Of a stretch of DNA of 64,000 bases, positions 23,938-35,655 are shown in pieces. The DNA comes from Macrobrachium rosenbergii. Taxonomy: Eukaryota > Arthropoda > Malacostraca > Decapoda > Palaemonidae. Location of the stretch: the NCBI RefSeq assembly GCF_040412425.1, contig NC_089784.1, positions 37,899,070-37,963,069 on the forward strand, written 5' to 3'. Both the position numbers and the translations under genes were made by a program. Within the stretch, counting starts at the first letter, position 1; every line of letters begins with the position of its first letter. The notes beneath the pieces are model-generated. The model was not told the DNA's origin, did no database searches, and saw nothing but the letters and a program-made list of their open reading frames with translations.

Positions 23938-24010
23938 GCATATATATATATATACATATATATTATATATACATATACATATAAATATATACATATACAT
24001 ATATACATAT
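23769..24010. repeat. Compound (AT)n microsatellite
   Basis: Two pure AT arrays (23,769-23,833 and about 23,870-23,922) joined by and followed by TACA-interrupted AT sequence. Confidence 0.95.
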
Positions 24011-25159
24011 TGTTACGTGTGGCCTGTGGCTGATGAGTTTATTAATTAATTATTGTAATTTATGTAGCCCTGCTTTGCCAATAACACACGTAACCTGTCA
24101 ATTAAAGCTAAAGTTAACCTCACAGACAGATAATTACTTAATTGAATTAGGTCGCCAGCTGGGAAACAATGTATGGGATAATGGATTACTCTGCAACAAA
24201 TGGATTACATCAAACCCCTTTACTTCCCAATTAGTCCCGACAAAGCAAGAATGTGTGGTGATAGCGAGGAAATTACATGAACTTTTGCCAACACCGGACA
24301 CGGTCAATTTTCCCTGCTCCCTTAAGAAAATATAACACAGCGAATGTCTGTACTAATAGATATCGTACGCAGGTTTAGTACTAGGGTGGCTATTTCTCTT
24401 CCAAACAATGGGATCAAGACACAAGGCTGCCTGAAATTTACTTACATTTAACTTTCCCTAATTCCTACTTACTGCACGGGAATAGCTTACGTAATTTCAC
24501 TAGGCAATATTGCTTATTTATACACTAGACTTCATAAAAGAAATATGGTTACACAAGGTTCTTGTAGATGGTGGCGAAGTGGTGAAAACAAAGGGAAAAG
24601 ATGAAGTGCAGTGGAAGGAACTAGTAAATCGACGAAAAACTGTCCAATTTCAGACTTACCATTACACATGTTGCCTGCGCACTGCAACTGCCGATCAGGG
24701 TTCTTAGTTAACATTTCACGACGATTCACTGAGTAAAACAATACAAAGACAGGAGAGGACAAAGGATAAAGTTAGCCTGAGCATGACGCGTGCTCGTAGT
24801 CTGTAGGTAAGCCTCTCACTACTTGCTTTCATGGGTCAGGTCAGGGCAGAGCTGTAGTCCTGGGCTGTTTGTCCGACTTTCGACCATAGCCCCAGGCAGT
24901 CTGAAAAATTGACAGAGACATCGCTGAATGCATAGGACAGAGCAAAAGGAAACTTAAGACCACCTTCACTAGAGGCGACTTGGTAAAACCTCCTGTGGGT
25001 TAGGCCCCCTGATGCTAACCTATCAGCTACTAAAAACGGTTATTTTATAAAAAAACACAGCCTACCCCTGCCCACTTCGCTTCAACAGAGATTCTGTCCC
25101 GTCTTTGTTAGAAGGACATTCTTACTAAAATAATGCAGAGAGGGTGAACAGCAGAATAT
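24011..25159. other. Unassigned sequence
   Basis: A 100-residue open frame (24,033-24,335 plus) has no recognisable motif. The stretch begins TGTTACGTGTGG directly after the AT array, which resembles some LTR starts, but I found no matching second copy. Confidence 0.35.
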
Positions 25160-25332
25160 TTATAAAAATATATATATACTATATACAGTATATCCATATA
25201 TATATACATACATATAAAATATACATATATATACATATGCATATATATACATGCATATACATATAGATACATATACATACATATACATATATACATATCT
25301 ATATATACAGTAAATACATATTTATACATATG
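25160..25332. repeat. Imperfect (AT)n / (ATAC)n tract
   Basis: AT-rich simple sequence with regular TACATA interruptions. Confidence 0.85.
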
Positions 25333-26360
25333 TAACTGGTAATGAAGGTGACCTTTGGAAAGAGAGGGTTGGTTTTTCAAAGGCGCGAAATCATATGACA
25401 GAACACAGCATGCAACAAATGCTTAGGTGTTTTTTTCGAATTCAGCAGTGTCCATTCCCGCAAAACACCCTTGGTTACAACACAAGTGTGCATGACTGAA
25501 AAGTCAGCAAAAGAACCTTCGAGAAGGTGATCCGCTTATAGATCCAGACTTGAAGAGAATATCACAGTGGAGTAAGTACGTATGTGACCAAATACCTCGT
25601 TACGCCTTGGTTTACAGAAGGCGTCTTGTCGTGCGCTGAACTCGAGCGATGTCATGAGAGTGTGTTTATATGTGCGTTGCAAAACCCATACAATGGGAGT
25701 GTTTCATAGAATGAGTGGGCAATACGATCCGTTCTGGGTGTAATTAACATGTGAACTGTGCAAACGGGAAGCACACAGATGGAGTCTGTGTTCCAGAGGA
25801 CTTTCATGAAGTGATTACAACTCATAAAACATTTTAGACTTTTCTTACAGACTCTGGAGAAAGACTTTATCCCTGTTGCAGTGAAATCTTGTTTCTGCAT
25901 TCTTATTTTACAATTTCTGGTTTTTTAATGTAACGCTTGTCTCTTACAGGTATTTTCGCCACGTTCCTCTTCAAAATAGGGAGTGGTGTGACATTTATTC
26001 ATATATGAAATGACCTTTATAATGAACTGTGTGACCGTTGTATTGTTTTGGATGACAGATGGATTGTTTATGCATTTTACCTTAAATAATTGGGTTTCGA
26101 TGTCTGGACCTTATTCAGTAGATTTAAAATATGTGAGTCATTCGATTTTCACTCTTTCGTAGCTCATTTTCCGTTATTTCAGTCAATAAAGTTTAGTTTT
26201 GTAACTCAGTTTCTCATTCCAGTAGGCCTTGGAATTTAGTTAGGTGAAATGAATAACTTATGATGTGAAGATGAGAGATCAGCTGACACAACAAGTCGGT
26301 CGCTACCAAACTCATCTCAGAGTAAGCGAGATGCTAACCTCTGTCCTCAAAACAGAGAAA
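25333..26360. other. Unassigned sequence
   Basis: No gene or repeat recognised. Confidence 0.4.
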
Positions 26361-26369
26361 TAATAAAAT

Positions 26370-26397
26370 ACCGGCCTCGAAAATCGGGCCGGTAATA
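26370..26397. other. Short GC hairpin
   Basis: ACCGGCC and GGCCGGT arms around a loop of about 10 nt, next to the tRNA-Leu fragment. On the minus strand it is followed by ATTTTATTATTT, so it could act as a terminator or 3' end signal for a pol III-type transcript. Confidence 0.5.
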
Positions 26398-26402
26398 GTT
26401 GG

Positions 26403-26434
26403 TGGCAGCAGTGGGATTTGAACCCACGCCTCTT
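26403..26434 (-). pseudogene. tRNA-Leu 3' half fragment
   Basis: The minus strand reads GAGGCGTGGGTTCAAATC then CCACTGCTGCCA: a T stem (GTGGG/CCCAC), T loop TTCAAAT and acceptor 3' strand with discriminator. This is very close to the 3' part of eukaryotic tRNA-Leu with its long variable arm. No matching 5' half (GGYAGCR) precedes it. Instead the sequence is fused to repeat family E. Not a working tRNA gene. Confidence 0.65.
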
Positions 26435-26612
26435 TCTTCCATCATGCTATCAGCCCTAGCCTAACAATTATTTCATAGTGCAACTGCGAGGTTTTTCTCC
26501 TGTTACACCTTTCAAATCTACTTGCTCTAAATTTCCCTTCTAGCCCTGAATGACCTCATAGGCCCAGTGCTTAGCCTCTAGCATAAACTATATATTCCAT
26601 TCCTATATAATA
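26435..26612 (-). repeat. Dispersed repeat family E, truncated copy
   Basis: The reverse complement matches 30,984-31,165: GATTTGAAAGGTGTAACAGG, AACCTYGCAGTTG, AATAATTGTTAGG and GATGGAAGAAAGA. The match stops at AAGAAAGA, where the tRNA-Leu 3' half begins. Confidence 0.8.
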
Positions 26613-26934
26613 ATTCCATGTCGGTCTCCTCGTCCATTCTCGGATAATTAAACCAGTCACCAGGGTAAAGTACCAATTCTTTAAACAAACAAGCGCGAGA
26701 TAATTCATTTCTATTCTTCAACCATAGTTCAGTCCAGGTTCTCCTTTTTCGCTGGTGTTTTCCAACTTCTGCTGCAAGAGCTCAGTCTATAGCGTCATCA
26801 CTGAGCTGAGTGGACATGTCTTTCCTCGACCAGGTTTTGGCAAACTGAAATGAATCCGAATGTCTAAGGGCAGCGAGGCTACCAGAGGTAGAACGGAACC
26901 TGATCCGCTGGTCATAATGTCTATGGGGCCATAA

Positions 26935-27625
26935 GAGTGGTATTAGAGATATAATGCTGTACTTCTTGCAATGAAGGGAATTTAAAATTCACACTCAGTT
27001 CATTCTACGTAGTTTTTAATTTGAAATAAGCTATAGTTTAAGTTAATTTTATCTTTCGCAAGCATTTCAGATACAGAATGCACATTTGAAGGTTACAGTA
27101 ATATTTCTATTTAGCCCATCGGTCTATTATGTTGTTTGATATTTCATGTCAGTTGAATGAAACCATCTCCCTCTCGGCGATTAGGCTGTAATTAGAGTCA
27201 GTCGGGGATTTTCCTCTGTTCTTCAGCGTATCTGGATGTTAAGAATTTGTAGATAATCCAGCTGGAATCGTCGGTTGTCTGTTCTTTTTCCTTAATGTTG
27301 ATGTGAGCTTCTTTTGTTCCTTGACTTCAAATTGTATGAGACATGTTGTTTAAATAAGATCAGGTGGTGCCTTTCAGTGTTACGTATGTTTGTTTGCTGG
27401 CTCTTTAGGGTCAACAGTTGATAGAACAACGAGTCTTCAAACTAGTCAATCATCTCTGTATTCACTCGAACACTGACTGACACATATATCCTTACTGGAA
27501 GAGCTCTAGAGCTTGAGCTATTACTGGGATCGCTTGGCACCCAGCATCAATAGGGAAACATCTAACAAGGCTTATGCCCAAAGAGTGGAAAGCTGGATGA
27601 AGGATGGAGTCCTTTGAAGATGGGA
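26935..27625 (+). repeat. Dispersed repeat family D, copy 1
   Basis: Matches 61,070-61,625 in patches: ATAATGCTGTAS-TTCTTG, AAGTYA-CAGTTTA, TTTCAGATACAGA, TTAATCCAGCT and GGTGGAGTCCT. Strongly diverged. No protein. Confidence 0.65.
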
Positions 27626-29100
27626 CCATGAATGAACTTCCTCCCTTTATCAGCGAGGTCTGGTGTTGCTCGATGGCAGATCACCAAGCTTTAAAAGAAA
27701 AAATCTTCCGTGAAATCTCAGATTCCGATAAGAATTACTGTCCTGGGGTATCTCACACGTTAAGTTGTGGATGATGCATGGTAGACAATGAGACAAAACA
27801 TAGCAAAGACCACAGTCATTATAATCTTTTATCTTAGACTGCAAAAAGAATTCCTAGAACATGAAGCCCTTCTTACAACATTCATTTTTTTTCCTTATTG
27901 CAAAATATTCTTGTACATTTTGGTCATATGTGAGCTTCCTTATATCATTCTCTAGATACTATATACGGCTTAAAAAGGAAAAAAACTGTTTGTTTTTAAT
28001 ATAGTTCTTTTTTTACAGGCTTTAAACCCATCTATGATACGAAACCCCCATTGAAAGCCCATAAAGGCTGGGTTAAAAATAGTAGAAAATCATCCTAAAG
28101 ATCTCCGTAGACAATACTATTTTGCCCAAGCATTCATAGAGATAGAACGAATCCCAAATAATGTGTGTGTGTAAATCATTTTTTTATATTTCTTTACTGA
28201 TTACGCCCTTAACCATAATACCCAACCACTGAAAGTAAGATTTTATATTTCACTTTGCTGAAATGTTCATTTTATCAGAGTTTATCACTTTCATTATTTT
28301 AGTCACGAGAATCTAAGCATTAAAGTTGTAAATAAGCAACATAATAAAAGCTGCGATCATTCAACTTTTGGGCTTTAATGGGATACAGTGAGCAATATCA
28401 GAATTTTTGTTCGATTTACCTGTGAACGCACTTCAACCTATGCAATTGATTTCAGCTTGAATTTTGCATATTATGACAATAAAACAAAAATAACAACGAA
28501 ACTGCACGGAACAAGAAAATGGAAACCATAGCATGAATATCAACATATTACAAAATTCTACCTTTACCATTTGAGCGGTGCGACCGTTTTCGAATGCTGT
28601 GAAAAGAAGAAAACTGAGATAATGTAGACTTCAGAGGTCCCTGAGATTAGGTCCTCTGGAGCTTAAGCTTCTTCATTTTCATAGTTGATCCGCCTCTGTA
28701 ATGGGGAGACCAGTGTAGAGTCCTCAGTTCATTGTTGTTCTTCGTTGGGTGAAGTAGAAAATATCGACATTGCCACAGTATCTTTTCTTATCCATCTTCC
28801 CTTTGGCCCCGTGTGTCCAATTGGTAGTCACATTAACCACGTGGGAAGGCAACACGTGTCTCTTTTTCTAACACGTAGGGCTTATATTTATCCAAAATCT
28901 AATGCATTTCAGATTCAGTTTAACACTTTAATTGATTATGCACTGGTTACGGGAATTTAAAAGTTCTTTGATGCAAGATTTTCTTTTTCTCTCTTTTATT
29001 TCTCGGTTGTAGTTCCGAGCGCGTGGGGTTTGAAGGAGTTAAAGAACTACGTTAATGCATCAATATATTTATTGATTCATAATGCCAAATGACCTAAAAT
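27626..29100. other. Unassigned sequence
   Basis: No supported feature. The open frame at 28,685-28,960 has no motif. Confidence 0.4.
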
Positions 29101-29108
29101 TCTATTGC

Positions 29109-29111
<3 letters not shown>

Positions 29112-29178
<67 letters not shown>

Positions 29179-29395
29179 GAACAGCAGGTGGCTTCCAGTG
29201 AGAAATGATGAATAAACAGGCATCGAATCATCCTCCCGAGATGCCGAGGGATGCCAGTGGCGGATTTCATGTTAATCAGAGAAGTTGGTGAATGGCTCCA
29301 CTGAAGTGTCCCTCCACCGCCTTTCCCGTCAAAGGCGGTATTTCCCGCATCAAGCGTCAATATGTAGTTTATTTTCAAATAACATACTTGATAGC
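29112..29395 (-). repeat. Dispersed repeat family F, copy 2, starting at (GA)n
   Basis: Reverse-oriented copy of 11,255-11,503. The array (29,113-29,175) and about 200 bp beyond it align, and both carry the same open frame (ATGIPRHLGRMIRCLFIHHF here). Confidence 0.7.
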
Positions 29396-30130
29396 ATTTT
29401 CCTTTTGACTACCATACCTTCAAGTTACCGTAATATCTTCCTATAAACTGAGTGTGAGCTTTCTCATAATGCCTGTATAGAATGGAGATACAGCTAAGGC
29501 CTCTTCATGTCACCAATCAAATTTTGAAAAAAAAAAAAAAAAAAAAAGTATCTCCATTAAGAATTGATGAATTATAATCTTTTACGTTACTGGATTAGCG
29601 CTTTAAAGTTATTCACGTTCTGCAGAGCCAATTTGTATGGAAGATCACTTATTCCTGTAAAGCTAATTTATGGTTTGGGTCCTTGGCAGTGTGCAGTTCT
29701 TAAGAGAGACAACCGAGTTTTTCCTTAAGCCTCTGGTTTATAAGAGATTTCTTTGTGAACATCTGTGAACTGAAGGAAACCATTCAAATCCCACAGGTTT
29801 ATCCTCTGATTCTGTCCACCCAATTGAGGACCCACGCATATTTCTGGTAAAACAATAGATTAGACTTCTTATTCACAGATATTCCAGTTATCGTTAAGTC
29901 CAAGGTCTGCGAGTATATAGGCACTTTCAACCACTGTGCCACTGAGAGGACATATCTGCCAATCAGTATATTCCTAATGCCACCACTGGAAAAACGGTCT
30001 GGCTGAAATCTTGAGCCAATTAGGATTGCACTATTGAAGCTTGTCAGGCACTTAATATTTCAGATGCTATATCAGATCCAGATCCTAAGAAGAACTTAAG
30101 GTATTTCCCCAGAAAGGCCATTAAGATTAA
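29396..30130. other. Unassigned sequence with poly-A tract
   Basis: A run of about 22 A at 29,526-29,547. Nothing else recognised. Confidence 0.4.
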
Positions 30131-30241
30131 GACAAATGACGACCCAAGTTTTCATGATACATGTAGATGAACTTATCACGACAAACAGACCAAATTCACC
30201 AAATGGAGACAAAATCGTCCATATGAAAATTACACCATTTT

Positions 30242-30980
30242 TTAGGCCTCTCTCTGCTGCTCTAGACTTAGTAAATCACAAGACACCTACTGTATTTATA
30301 AGCTTCAGAATCTTGGAGTGGGTGGATGTGTTTTAGGAATACTTCAATCTTTCCTTAATGGTAGGCAGCAGCAAGTTGCTGTTGATGGGATCTTTAGCGA
30401 ACTAAGACCTATTGTGCCTGGAGTCCCACAGGGTACTGTTCTTAGTGTATACAAGTGATGTGGTTGTTGCCCTGGAAAACAAGATTGTTCACTATGCTGA
30501 TTATGCAACATTCGTGGGTGTAGTAAAGTCTCCACTTATAAAACGTGACATGGACCGGATCAGTGAATGGTGTGGTCAGTGGGGTATGAGGCTGAACTCC
30601 AGTAAGACGAAAACACTATTGATTAATAGATCTTGTACAGATTTTCCATCCATTCCTCCTCTTCAAGTAAATGGAACTCTGCTGAATGAGGCTGAAGCTT
30701 TGACTATACTTGGTGTAACTTTTGACTCGCATCTTAGTTTTGAGAAACATCTAATGAAAGTGTCAGCAAATGCCGCATGGAGGTTAGGTATTGTACACAA
30801 GGCCTCATATATTTATAACAGTGATAAAATCAGTGCACCCTGTTATAAATCATTTGTCCTTCCTTTGTTAGAATACTGTTTTCCAGTGAGGATGTCTGCT
30901 TCTACCAGAGATTTATCTCTTTCAGAGCGAGCAGTTCTTGATGGTAGGTTTCTGTTCTCTAACATTACCAATTATGACTT
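30242..30980 (+). pseudogene. LINE (non-LTR) reverse transcriptase, 5'-truncated, part 1
   Basis: The plus strand encodes LSAALDLVNHK, then with a frame change YKLQNLGVGG, LGILQSFLNGRQQQVAVDG, FSELRPIVPGVPQGTVL, and after a small deletion YTSDVVVALENKIVHYADYA, followed by GMRLNSSKTKTLLIN, LTILGVTFDSHLSFEKHL and ILPLLEY-like FVLPLLEYC. These are RT blocks of CR1/jockey-type LINEs. The catalytic motif is YADYA instead of the usual YADDA, so one catalytic aspartate is lost. Frameshifts lie at about 30,275 and 30,440. The frame from 30,412 stays open for 205 residues. RT reads on after the insertion at 30,984-31,275. Confidence 0.9.
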
Positions 30981-30983
30981 GAA

Positions 30984-31275
30984 ATGGAATGGAATGGAAT
31001 GGAATGTAGAGTTTAGGCCAAAGGCCTAGCGCTGGGACCTATGATGTCATTCAGCGCTGGAAGGTAAATTGAGTAGATAGATTTGAAAGGTGTAACAGGG
31101 GGGAAAACCTTGCAGTTGAACTATGCAATAATTGTTAGGAGAGGGTGGATAACAAGATGGAAGAAAGACAACATGAATGGAGGTACAGTAAAAAGAACGA
31201 AAGGGATCGCAGCTAGGGGCCGAAGGGGCGCTGCAAAGAACCTTTAGTAATGCCTGGCCCTAGCCCCCTACGGGG
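30984..31275 (+). mobile_element. Dispersed repeat family E, full-length insertion in LINE
   Basis: 292-bp insertion flanked by a perfect 13-bp target duplication ATTATGACTTGAA (30,971-30,983 and 31,276-31,288). It begins with a short (GGAAT)n run and contains AGCGCTGGGACC, GATTTGAAAGGTGTAACAGG and CGCAGCTAGGGGCCG. It behaves like a SINE or other short retroposon, but I see no clear box A/B, so its class is open. A truncated relative is at 26,435-26,612. Confidence 0.85.
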
Positions 31276-31288
31276 ATTATGACTTGAA

Positions 31289-31436
31289 GCAATGATGGAT
31301 GGTCTCTTGACAGTAAATTTTTTATAACTGGTATTTTAACAGAGATCTTTCACATTCAAAGTTGATCGCTGATTCCCTTTTCCTGCCAAGAGCAACCAGA
31401 TTTGCTGAACAACAGCAACAATATACAGTAAATGTA

Positions 31437-31440
<4 letters not shown>
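31289..31440 (+). pseudogene. LINE reverse transcriptase, part 2
   Basis: After the family E insertion the LINE resumes. The plus strand reads IADSLFLPRATRFAEQQQQ, comparable with the RT-distal stretch in CR1/jockey LINEs that contains arginine-alanine-threonine-arginine before the C-terminal domain. It is ended by an AT array. Confidence 0.65.

Positions 31441-31521
<81 letters not shown>
31438..31521. repeat. (TA)n microsatellite
   Basis: About 41 TA units directly after the LINE remnant. Confidence 0.97.
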
Positions 31522-31526
<5 letters not shown>

Positions 31527-33780
31527 ATTGTTGTTTTTGGGAATTGCTTGTTAGCTGTGTCTCTTGTGGGACCGCTTGCTACGATAAAATTGCGAAACAG
31601 AACTCACTGTTTGCTGGTTAAACGGTGTAAAGGGGTAATTATTCAGCCCTTGGCTGACCTTTTCATGGCACTTCTCTATTCTCTTGTAATCATTCAAATA
31701 GCACTGTCATGTTACCAGGAAAGTCCTTGTGAAAGAAAGGCTGATGATCATCCACCCTACAGGAATATTGGTGTGCGACCAGTTAGCTGCAGAACTTTTT
31801 AAAAGTTCACGTATCATCCGACTCTTGTACCCCAGATGCAAGTGCCTTTACATCACAACACTGTGAGGCTAAATCCCATCTGGTGAGGGTCTTCCCAATG
31901 ACCTGACAAATCACGCACTCGGATCTACTATAGGCTTGCTTGCCTTAAGTTTAAACTTCAGGCAATGTTATCCTTAAGCCCTCCTTCACATCTCCTAGCA
32001 TAGGCCTAGAGAAAGTGAATATGAAACAAAACGCCAGTTGTTGGCCAGAGTACAACTAGCAGTTCCCATACAACCGAACAGGACCACATGGGGGGCGATG
32101 CCATCAAAGTCCAGTAGAACAGACGACAATGTTTCGAGGGTGACCCCACTCTGACGGCACGCAGAGCATCTGGACCTTGCCCCATTCCGAAGACACGAGA
32201 CCTGACAGTCACTTTTCTTCCATGAACTGAATCAACCACGACACTGCAATCACCGGTTGATATCAAGTCCACCTTACGACAAAGAACACTGATGAGTACC
32301 GGCACACACACGCCACACTAAGTATTGAACAGATATGGAATAAGGCATTTTAAGGGAATTCAAAGAGTGTTGTTGGTTCAGCAGTGGGGAAGGAAACTTA
32401 ATAAAAGTAATGCAAAGGCACTGAAGTTATACTGGCCGAAACGTTATAGAAGTTATTTGTACTTCTGGGAAAAACATTATTGGAATTCTTATCAGTGGTG
32501 AATAATCCACTGTTATTTAAAGTATTCTTGCCATTGTCGAAATATTCCACCTCTGTTTAGAAGTGGTATTAAAGTCTTGTCAAGCACTTATAAAATAAAG
32601 TCACTGTTAATGAATTCAACTTCAGAAATGTATTGCCTTGATGTAATAGTAAAGCCACTGAAATTGATCTCTCTTTCATAGAATGACGTATCAGTGTTTT
32701 TAGTATTACAGAAACTGTTGTACCAGTAAAACACCGGACAGCCATTATTAGTGTATCACTGAGAGTAATAAAAGTTGGAGAATAGTTCAGGTTTATCTCT
32801 TCATTTTAAAGTAGGTGCCTTTATGTAATTACAAGGTTAAGCGTTTTGCCTGTGGTGAATGACTGCGTTTTTTACTAACATAATCCCTAAAAATTCATGA
32901 ATTGAGACTAGGAATAAAGTCTGTGTTGCTGTGTCAAAGTAATAATATATCTAATTATTGCAAGTTAAAGTCGACTTGAGAGTCAGATGAAATAATCACT
33001 CTTTAAGTCTATCGTTTATAATTTTCCTTTGTAAGAGGTAACGTTAAGATCTGTTGCGTTAATGTAACCCTTGTTGTTACTTCAGTCTTTGATGTAAGAT
33101 GTGTTTTGCATTTAAAACTCCCATGGGGTCGTCTCCAAGTTTTATCGTTTTTTCACTTTTCTGAACATAAGTCATCGTGCAGTAGACCTCTAAAGCCTGA
33201 GAACTCAATCGTCGGTAGACTGACAGTTTTCCAGTCTCACCATAGTGGAGTGTGCAGGTGTTACTTTTTTGGCTTCTATTGTAGTCGCATTTGTTTTCAA
33301 GAGCAACACTGTAATGTTAATATAAGTTGCCTCCAAGTCAAATCTTTTAATTTTCTTTTTTTATGTACGAACTTTTTGTTCTATTTTACTTCTCAATTTG
33401 GCAATTAGGTCAACATTTTTTTCTTTGTGTGTAGACAAAACTGTCCCTACCAAAGGAGATACATCTGAAGTTAGCAATTTGAGTGTTTTTACAACGGTTG
33501 ATCTTGCTAAATCTTTTTATCATGTATGGATGGTCCTTCAGTAATTTTTTTTCATTTTGCTGTTAGAAGTTTTATTTACATTAGTTATTGGGTCCCATGG
33601 AACTTCGCAACATCTACTTTCATACTGAGTAAATCATTAATCTTTATTAAGTAGTAAATTCTAATTTTAAACTAATTTGTTGACGTGAATTCTTTGTTAA
33701 CAAAGGTTCCCATATCATATTTATTAGTATTTATGCAGGAAAAACTTGATGATATTCATTTACCTTTCAATATCAACACG
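31522..33780. other. Mostly unassigned sequence
   Basis: The minus-strand frame at 32,311-32,006 (101 residues; GDCSVVVDSVHGRKVTVRSR) and the neighbouring-frame GGVTLETLSSVLLDFDGIAP loosely recall a retroelement protease region, but no active-site motif is visible. The rest holds no recognised gene or repeat. Confidence 0.35.
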
Positions 33781-33782
33781 TA

Positions 33783-33975
33783 TTGAGCTTATTAATCTTT
33801 GTATTGTGGACAACTTTTGTACAGCAGATACCAGGTATTTTAAAGAAATATTTGGTATGGCTATGGGGAATCCCGTCTCTCATGCTTTCCAATTTGTACA
33901 TGAAATTCTTCGAAAGCAGAATATTCCCAAGTATATGTAGACATCCTTTGTCCTGGAAAAGGTATGTGCGTCCCT
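33783..33975 (+). pseudogene. Penelope-like element reverse transcriptase fragment
   Basis: The plus strand reads TRYFKEIFGMAMGNPVS, then in the next frame LSNLYMKFFESRIFP and LSWKRYV. GMAMGNPxS and the following NLYMxxFE...W-RYV are the RT core of Penelope-like retroelements, just before the catalytic Y-D-D block, which is missing here. One frameshift near 33,885. Sequence changes to gypsy-2 at about 33,990. Confidence 0.78.
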
Positions 33976-33989
33976 CACGTTTTATCCTC

Positions 33990-35110
33990 AACATTTTAGA
34001 AACCAGTTTTCATTAGCAGAGGCCGATAAGAAAGGCAACTTAATTCCTTGTCTAACCCAAAACTAAATCACAAGTGGACTCATGGATACGGGCTGCGATA
34101 TCTCTGCGTCTGCGACTCCCTTTCAGTATGAAAAATGCCCCTGCAACATTCCAGTGGATAGTCAATAGTCTGATACAAGGGGTATATGGGGATCACTGCA
34201 CATCTAGATAGTTCTTCGCTGGGTGAGCGGGTTCCGTTCTCAGCTACCACTCTGTTGGTCGCGAGTTCGAATCTCCGACTGGCCAGTGAAGAACAAGAGG
34301 AATTTGTTTCTGGTGATAGAAATTCATTTCTCGCTATAATGTGGTTCGGATTCCACAATAAGATGTAGGTCCCGTTGCTAGGTAACCAATTGGTTCTTAG
34401 CCACGTAAAAATAAATCTAATCCTTCGGGCCAGCCCTAGGAGAGCTGTTAATCAGCTCAGTGGTCTGGTTAAACTAAGATATACTTTTTCTTTTTGCACA
34501 TCTAGATGACATAATCACCTATACTGACACTTGGGAGGAGCACATCAAAAGGCAATATTGACATAGTTCAAATTACTAGTAAAGGCCTATATGACCGTTA
34601 ACTGTTAACGACAGGGTGTACCAAGATAAATTCACATATCTTGGACATATTATAGTGAGTGTTTCTGTCTCGCCCACCCAAGCAAATGCCAAGAAAATTT
34701 TACTATACCCTACACCAAAGTTAAGCCACATTTTGCACCGTTTCTCAGTATGACTTAGTTCTGTCCGAGCTACACCAAACTCACGGCACGCTTAACAGAG
34801 CTGAAAAAGAATCTCAAGTACATATGGACCGCTATTTGTCAGGAAGCATTCAAGGCACTGCACTGAAAAAGTTATTGAGTTCGTTGCCTGTATTACGGCA
34901 CAACTAAGTGTTCAAAATCAAGGCAGATGCTAGTCACCTGGAGATTGGCTTTATGCTGCTGCAGACAGGTGATCAAGAGATTCTACAACCTTTACCCTAC
35001 TTCATCAAGAAGTTCAACATACTGTACATCAAAGCAATTATGCTATGATAGAGAAAGACTTGTTGACCTTAAATTCAGAGCAATAAGTCCTCGATAAAAA
35101 TATATACTTA
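33990..35110 (+). pseudogene. Second gypsy family, RT and RNase H remnant, interrupted by a SINE
   Basis: 33,990-34,197 and 34,496-34,560 align with 15,815-16,100. Joined across the SINE, the frame reads GITAHLDDIITYTDTWEEHI, keeping the catalytic DD but with H for Y. Further on: YLGHIIVSVS (34,640s), LKKNLKYIWTAICQEAFKAL (34,800s), then FKIKADASHLEIGFMLLQ and LPYFIKKFN (34,910-35,025). These are the thumb, connection and RNase H (ADAS) blocks of Ty3/gypsy. Several frameshifts. The element decays after about 35,100. Confidence 0.87.
34210..34495 (+). mobile_element. tRNA-derived SINE, copy 3
   Basis: 286 bp on the plus strand from AGTTCTTCGCTGGGTGAG to TATACTTTTTCTTTTT. Perfect 12-bp target duplication GCACATCTAGAT (34,198-34,209 and 34,496-34,507). 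The duplicated bases encode the residues running into the RT catalytic aspartates. Confidence 0.95.
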
Positions 35111-35620
35111 TCATACCAATCTTGTTTTCTTTGATAGGAAGAGAAAAAATATCTGACTGTTGCTTTGCTGGTCAATGCAGTTACCAGAGCTTGATCTCAA
35201 TATTCTACACACTGAGTGCATGTAGCATATAGACATAAGATATCCAAAGTTGAAAGCGCTACTAACCATAGAATTAAGTTAATAAATTTCAGAAAGGAAG
35301 ACTTTTCCCATTTGTTTTTTTTTTTTTTTTTTGAGCCCCACCATCAACAAGAGTTCTCTGTGATTGAAAGTTGGACATTTGTTAGAGTAATTTTTCAGCA
35401 CAGATTTCCTTCCTAAGGATTTGGAGATCTCTCCCTTATTTAATAATAACTTCCAAGTACCCGTCACAAACATTTAATACATTAAATCAAGGAAGGAAAG
35501 AGACGCATTCACAGATTAGCTTAAGAGCTTTACCAAATTGACCTCTATCCTTGTCTGACCTCACAAACATTTTCTTTATTTTTATATTTTATATATTCAA
35601 AATGGAACTGCCACTGACTC
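35111..35620. other. Unassigned sequence
   Basis: Includes a run of about 18 T at 35,315-35,332. Nothing else recognised. Confidence 0.4.
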
Positions 35621-35621
35621 A

Positions 35622-35655
<34 letters not shown>

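Noticed and set aside
24033..24335. 100-residue open frame as a gene
   Set aside because: No recognisable motif, no splice or codon support that I could judge, and no second copy.
26403..26434. Functional tRNA-Leu gene
   Set aside because: Only the T arm and acceptor 3' strand are present. The upstream sequence is repeat family E and offers no acceptor 5' strand, D arm or anticodon arm.
32006..32311. Retroelement protease call
   Set aside because: Some phrases recall gypsy protease regions but there is no D-T/S-G motif and the frame changes. Kept only as a remark in the unassigned region.
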